A stretch of 64,000 bases of DNA from Ignavibacteria bacterium (lineage in GTDB: Bacteria; Bacteroidota; Ignavibacteria; OLB7): the NCBI GenBank assembly GCA_020635205.1, contig JACKAE010000004.1:310001-374000 (forward strand), read 5' to 3'. The notes beneath the pieces were generated by a model. The model worked only from the letters and a program-made list of their open reading frames with translations, was not told where the DNA came from and searched no databases. Position numbers and translations under genes: made by a program. Shown here one piece after another: positions 62,312 to 64,000 of this stretch (positions are counted from its first letter, which is position 1; each line of letters opens with the position of its first letter).

Positions 62312-62992
62312 CTACCCAGCACGATAGACGGTGGTTGAAATAACGGCAGTGACTTTACCAAAGATCACCACTTGTTCTTTAGGAAATGTGATCGGCTTTA
62401 TGCTAGGATTGGCAGCCTCAAGAACATATGTCGATTTCTGTTCGAAGACATAGCGAAGAGAAATGCCTGACCTTCCAAAATGCACCGCGAGAATATCTTT
62501 GGAGGAAAATTCCGTTACGGGACTGATATGAACAAAATCGCCAGGGTGAATGTTCGCGCCGGTCATCCACTCACCGGTCACACGGATAACGGCATCGTCT
62601 GGATCCATGTGAAGGATATCTGATAGAAGGGAGATGACCTTTGGTGCTTCGTCCAATGCTTCTTGCAGCCGTCCAGCCGGAATAACGCCTAACAATGGCC
62701 ATGATCGTTTCCCAAGCCTTATAGCCTGTTCTGTCAGTCTCCACCCTGTCCGTACCCGTGGCCCACCTCTACTTGCAATGATGTATCCTTTATGCTCTAA
62801 CTGCTTGAGTAAGCGCCTGACATTATTGCGTGAGCTGCGGTTTGTGGATTTGCAAATCGTCGGGATGGATGGGAAGTAGGCGTTTTCATTAACAAACTCT
62901 ACAATAAAAACAAGCAGTTTGGATTGCTCGCTCGTCAAAACATTGTCAGGTCTGCTTCCTTCAAAATTATTAGGAGATAGAGTTTCGGTCAT
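62312..62992 (-). CDS. LexA-fold repressor-like protein, cleavage site kept, Ser and Lys lost
   Basis: A 226-aa protein. The N-terminal HTH (SEQSKLLVFIVEFVNENAYFPSIPTICKSTNRSSRNNVRRLLKQLEHKGYI) is followed by a LexA-like linker PLLGVIPAGRL with the Ala106-Gly107 cleavage pair. In the S24-like domain (IRVTGEWMTGANIHPGDFV) the catalytic Ser is Trp142, and the Lys position is Arg180 (GISLRYVF). It could be cut only in trans, e.g. by the intact LexA at 63227. The start is placed at MTETLSP. Confidence 0.78.
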   Translation of the reverse strand: MTETLSPNNFEGSRPDNVLTSEQSKLLVFIVEFVNENAYFPSIPTICKSTNRSSRNNVRRLLKQLEHKGYIIASRGGPRVRTGWRLTEQAIRLGKRSWPLLGVIPAGRLQEALDEAPKVISLLSDILHMDPDDAVIRVTGEWMTGANIHPGDFVHISPVTEFSSKDILAVHFGRSGISLRYVFEQKSTYVLEAANPSIKPITFPKEQVVIFGKVTAVISTTVYRAG

Positions 62993-63226
62993 CGAGCAAC
63001 GTGTGGTTGTTTGACAAATTTCTACACCCAAAATTAGATTAGGAAGGTCGAAAGATCAGGATACCAGACTTGCCACGAACGGCTCTAATATAAGGCGTAA
63101 AGAGCAATCGTCACAAGTCTTTACGAGAAGGACAAGGAAAAACTGCCGAATAGCTTTGAAACGGTATGGAAACGAACCTTTTATGAAGGCATGGAGTGAG
63201 TGGTATGTATGGAGAATTTTACTCCA

Positions 63227-63868
63227 CTATGGATTTTCAACAAAACGCTTCACGTGCAATGTCGAGATGAGGACACCTTGGATTTCAACGTCCTCAACCG
63301 GAAACATCTGCTCGGAAAATGCCGGATTAGCTGGTACCAGACGTACACGTTCATCCTCGAAGTAAACACGTTTGAGCGTGCCGCCTCCTTCTGACTTCAC
63401 CCAGACAGCACAAATATCCCCGTTTTGCGGGGCAATAGACGGTCGGAGCAAAGCAAGTTGTCCGGGTACGATGCCATCCTCTATCATGCTGTCGCCCTGT
63501 ACACGTAAGAGATAATCCCCCTCTTTGGCGTTGAAAAAAAACTCACCAATGTCCTTGACGTGGACTTCCTCAAAGTCTGAATTCCCTATCAGTTTGCCCG
63601 CTGAAATGCTACCGAGGAACGGGAGGCTGGCATCGACGAGTTGCCTCGCCTGATCCGTAAGAGACAAAAAATTATTGTGACCACCCCAAAACGGAGTCGC
63701 CTTCAAATACCCTGTTGACACAAGAACATGTATCTGGTCGGTCATCGTCGGAGTGGAAACACCCAAACTGCTGGAGATCTCTGTCCAGTTGGGCTGTGAT
63801 CCGTGCTTTAGTGCCAATCCAACCTGCTTCAAGCAGTCTAACTGAAGCTTCGTTAAAACGTCAGCCAC
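63227..63868 (-). CDS. lexA: LexA-like SOS repressor with intact autoprotease site
   Basis: A 213-aa LexA/S24 repressor. The N-terminal winged HTH (VLTKLQLDCLKQVGLALKHGSQPNWTEISSSLG) is followed by FLGSISAGKL with Ala90-Gly91, then LRVQGDSMIEDGIVPGQ with Ser127 and GGTLKRV with Lys166, the catalytic dyad. It should therefore cleave itself when RecA filaments form. The GTG start at 63868 is chosen because GAGAGG lies 7 nt upstream; the frame is 23 codons longer. Confidence 0.88.
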   Translation of the reverse strand: MADVLTKLQLDCLKQVGLALKHGSQPNWTEISSSLGVSTPTMTDQIHVLVSTGYLKATPFWGGHNNFLSLTDQARQLVDASLPFLGSISAGKLIGNSDFEEVHVKDIGEFFFNAKEGDYLLRVQGDSMIEDGIVPGQLALLRPSIAPQNGDICAVWVKSEGGGTLKRVYFEDERVRLVPANPAFSEQMFPVEDVEIQGVLISTLHVKRFVENP

Positions 63869-64000
63869 GATTTGCCTCTCAAAAAAACTCTTAATAACGA
63901 CGCTACCTTGAAATCGTAGCAGCTCTGTCGCGAACACAAGGTGACAAACGCCAGAACCGGTAAGATTATCGGGTAATAACAGTTGTGGAGTTGGAAAAGT
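63869..64000. other. Right edge of the window
   Basis: 132 bp upstream of the lexA start. It should hold its promoter and operator, but no dyad comparable to the imuB site was found by eye. The element continues beyond the window. Confidence 0.4.

Larger units (their letters stand above)
37379..64000. mobile_element. Mobilizable integrated element, left part; right end not in window
   Basis: From directly after tRNA-Val to the window edge the genes change from housekeeping to mobilization (MobF relaxase, coupling protein), antirestriction (ArdA) and SOS mutagenesis (imuB, dnaE2). GC content is also uneven: low to 40.4 kb, high from 40.4 to 58.7 kb except the low-GC gene at 43.4-44.3 kb. No integrase and no T4SS channel genes are visible here. 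A duplicated tRNA 3' end that would mark the other junction was not seen, so the right boundary is beyond 64 kb or is not of this kind. Confidence 0.7.

Overview
The window falls into two parts: about 37.3 kb of chromosome (1-37378) and the left part of an integrated mobile element (37379 to at least 64000). The chromosomal part carries housekeeping genes and one secreted protein ending in a type IX secretion (T9SS) sorting domain. With the M61 peptidase, the PSP1-domain protein, the order pheT-coiled-coil-zapA-rny and the intermediate GC content, this suggests a member of the Bacteroidota/Chlorobiota superphylum, perhaps near Ignavibacteria or Kapabacteria. That placement is an inference from gene content; no phylogenetic marker was compared.

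Chromosome. 1-4.1 kb holds a minus-strand run nadD, a DUF2064 glycosyltransferase, a PSP1/RicT-like protein and holB. Then come a HisN-like phosphatase, an acetyltransferase, an M61 peptidase, a flotillin with an NfeD-like partner, an outer-membrane DUF481 protein and a flavin reductase preceded by a 7-bp G-rich tandem repeat. 12-14.5 kb contains a frameshifted outer-membrane gene with a perfect 18-bp-arm hairpin, and a ClpB gene that stops after its first ATPase domain. 15.9-23 kb holds rsmB, tsaD, a TraB-like lipoprotein, a thiamine-binding protein, glutamate dehydrogenase, a ferredoxin and a YprB-like nuclease. 23-26.3 kb is a tightly overlapping four-gene operon (nucleotidyltransferase, ATP-grasp, CDP-alcohol phosphatidyltransferase, HAD phosphatase), probably for a polar-lipid headgroup. 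After tRNA-Pro come merR, ybjN-like, pspA, BCCP, a lone nuoE and the T9SS protein. rny, a possible 6S RNA, zapA, a coiled-coil gene, pheT, tmRNA and tRNA-Val complete the chromosomal part.

Mobile element. Foreign DNA begins directly after the tRNA-Val 3' end. 37.4-40.4 kb is AT-rich and holds small hypotheticals, DUF2513, an IS481-type transposase remnant and a STAS-like protein. 40.4-53.2 kb is GC-richer and forms the mobilization and defence-evasion module: an HTH protein, a soluble coupling protein with a separate membrane partner, a candidate oriT region, a MobF (TrwC-like) relaxase-helicase and a pair of ArdA-type antirestriction proteins. No mating-channel genes and no integrase lie inside the window, so it looks like a mobilizable rather than self-transmissible element; its right end is not visible.

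54-64 kb is the most unusual stretch: an SOS mutasome operon (imuB, a DUF6504-like gene, dnaE2) without imuA, followed by a HhH protein, a two-domain VOC protein and three LexA-fold proteins. Only one of the three keeps the Ser/Lys autoprotease dyad. One has lost both catalytic residues but keeps the Ala-Gly cleavage site; the third has lost the dyad and the site. A palindromic operator-like site sits just upstream of imuB. The arrangement suggests an element-borne inducible mutagenesis module under a branched LexA network.
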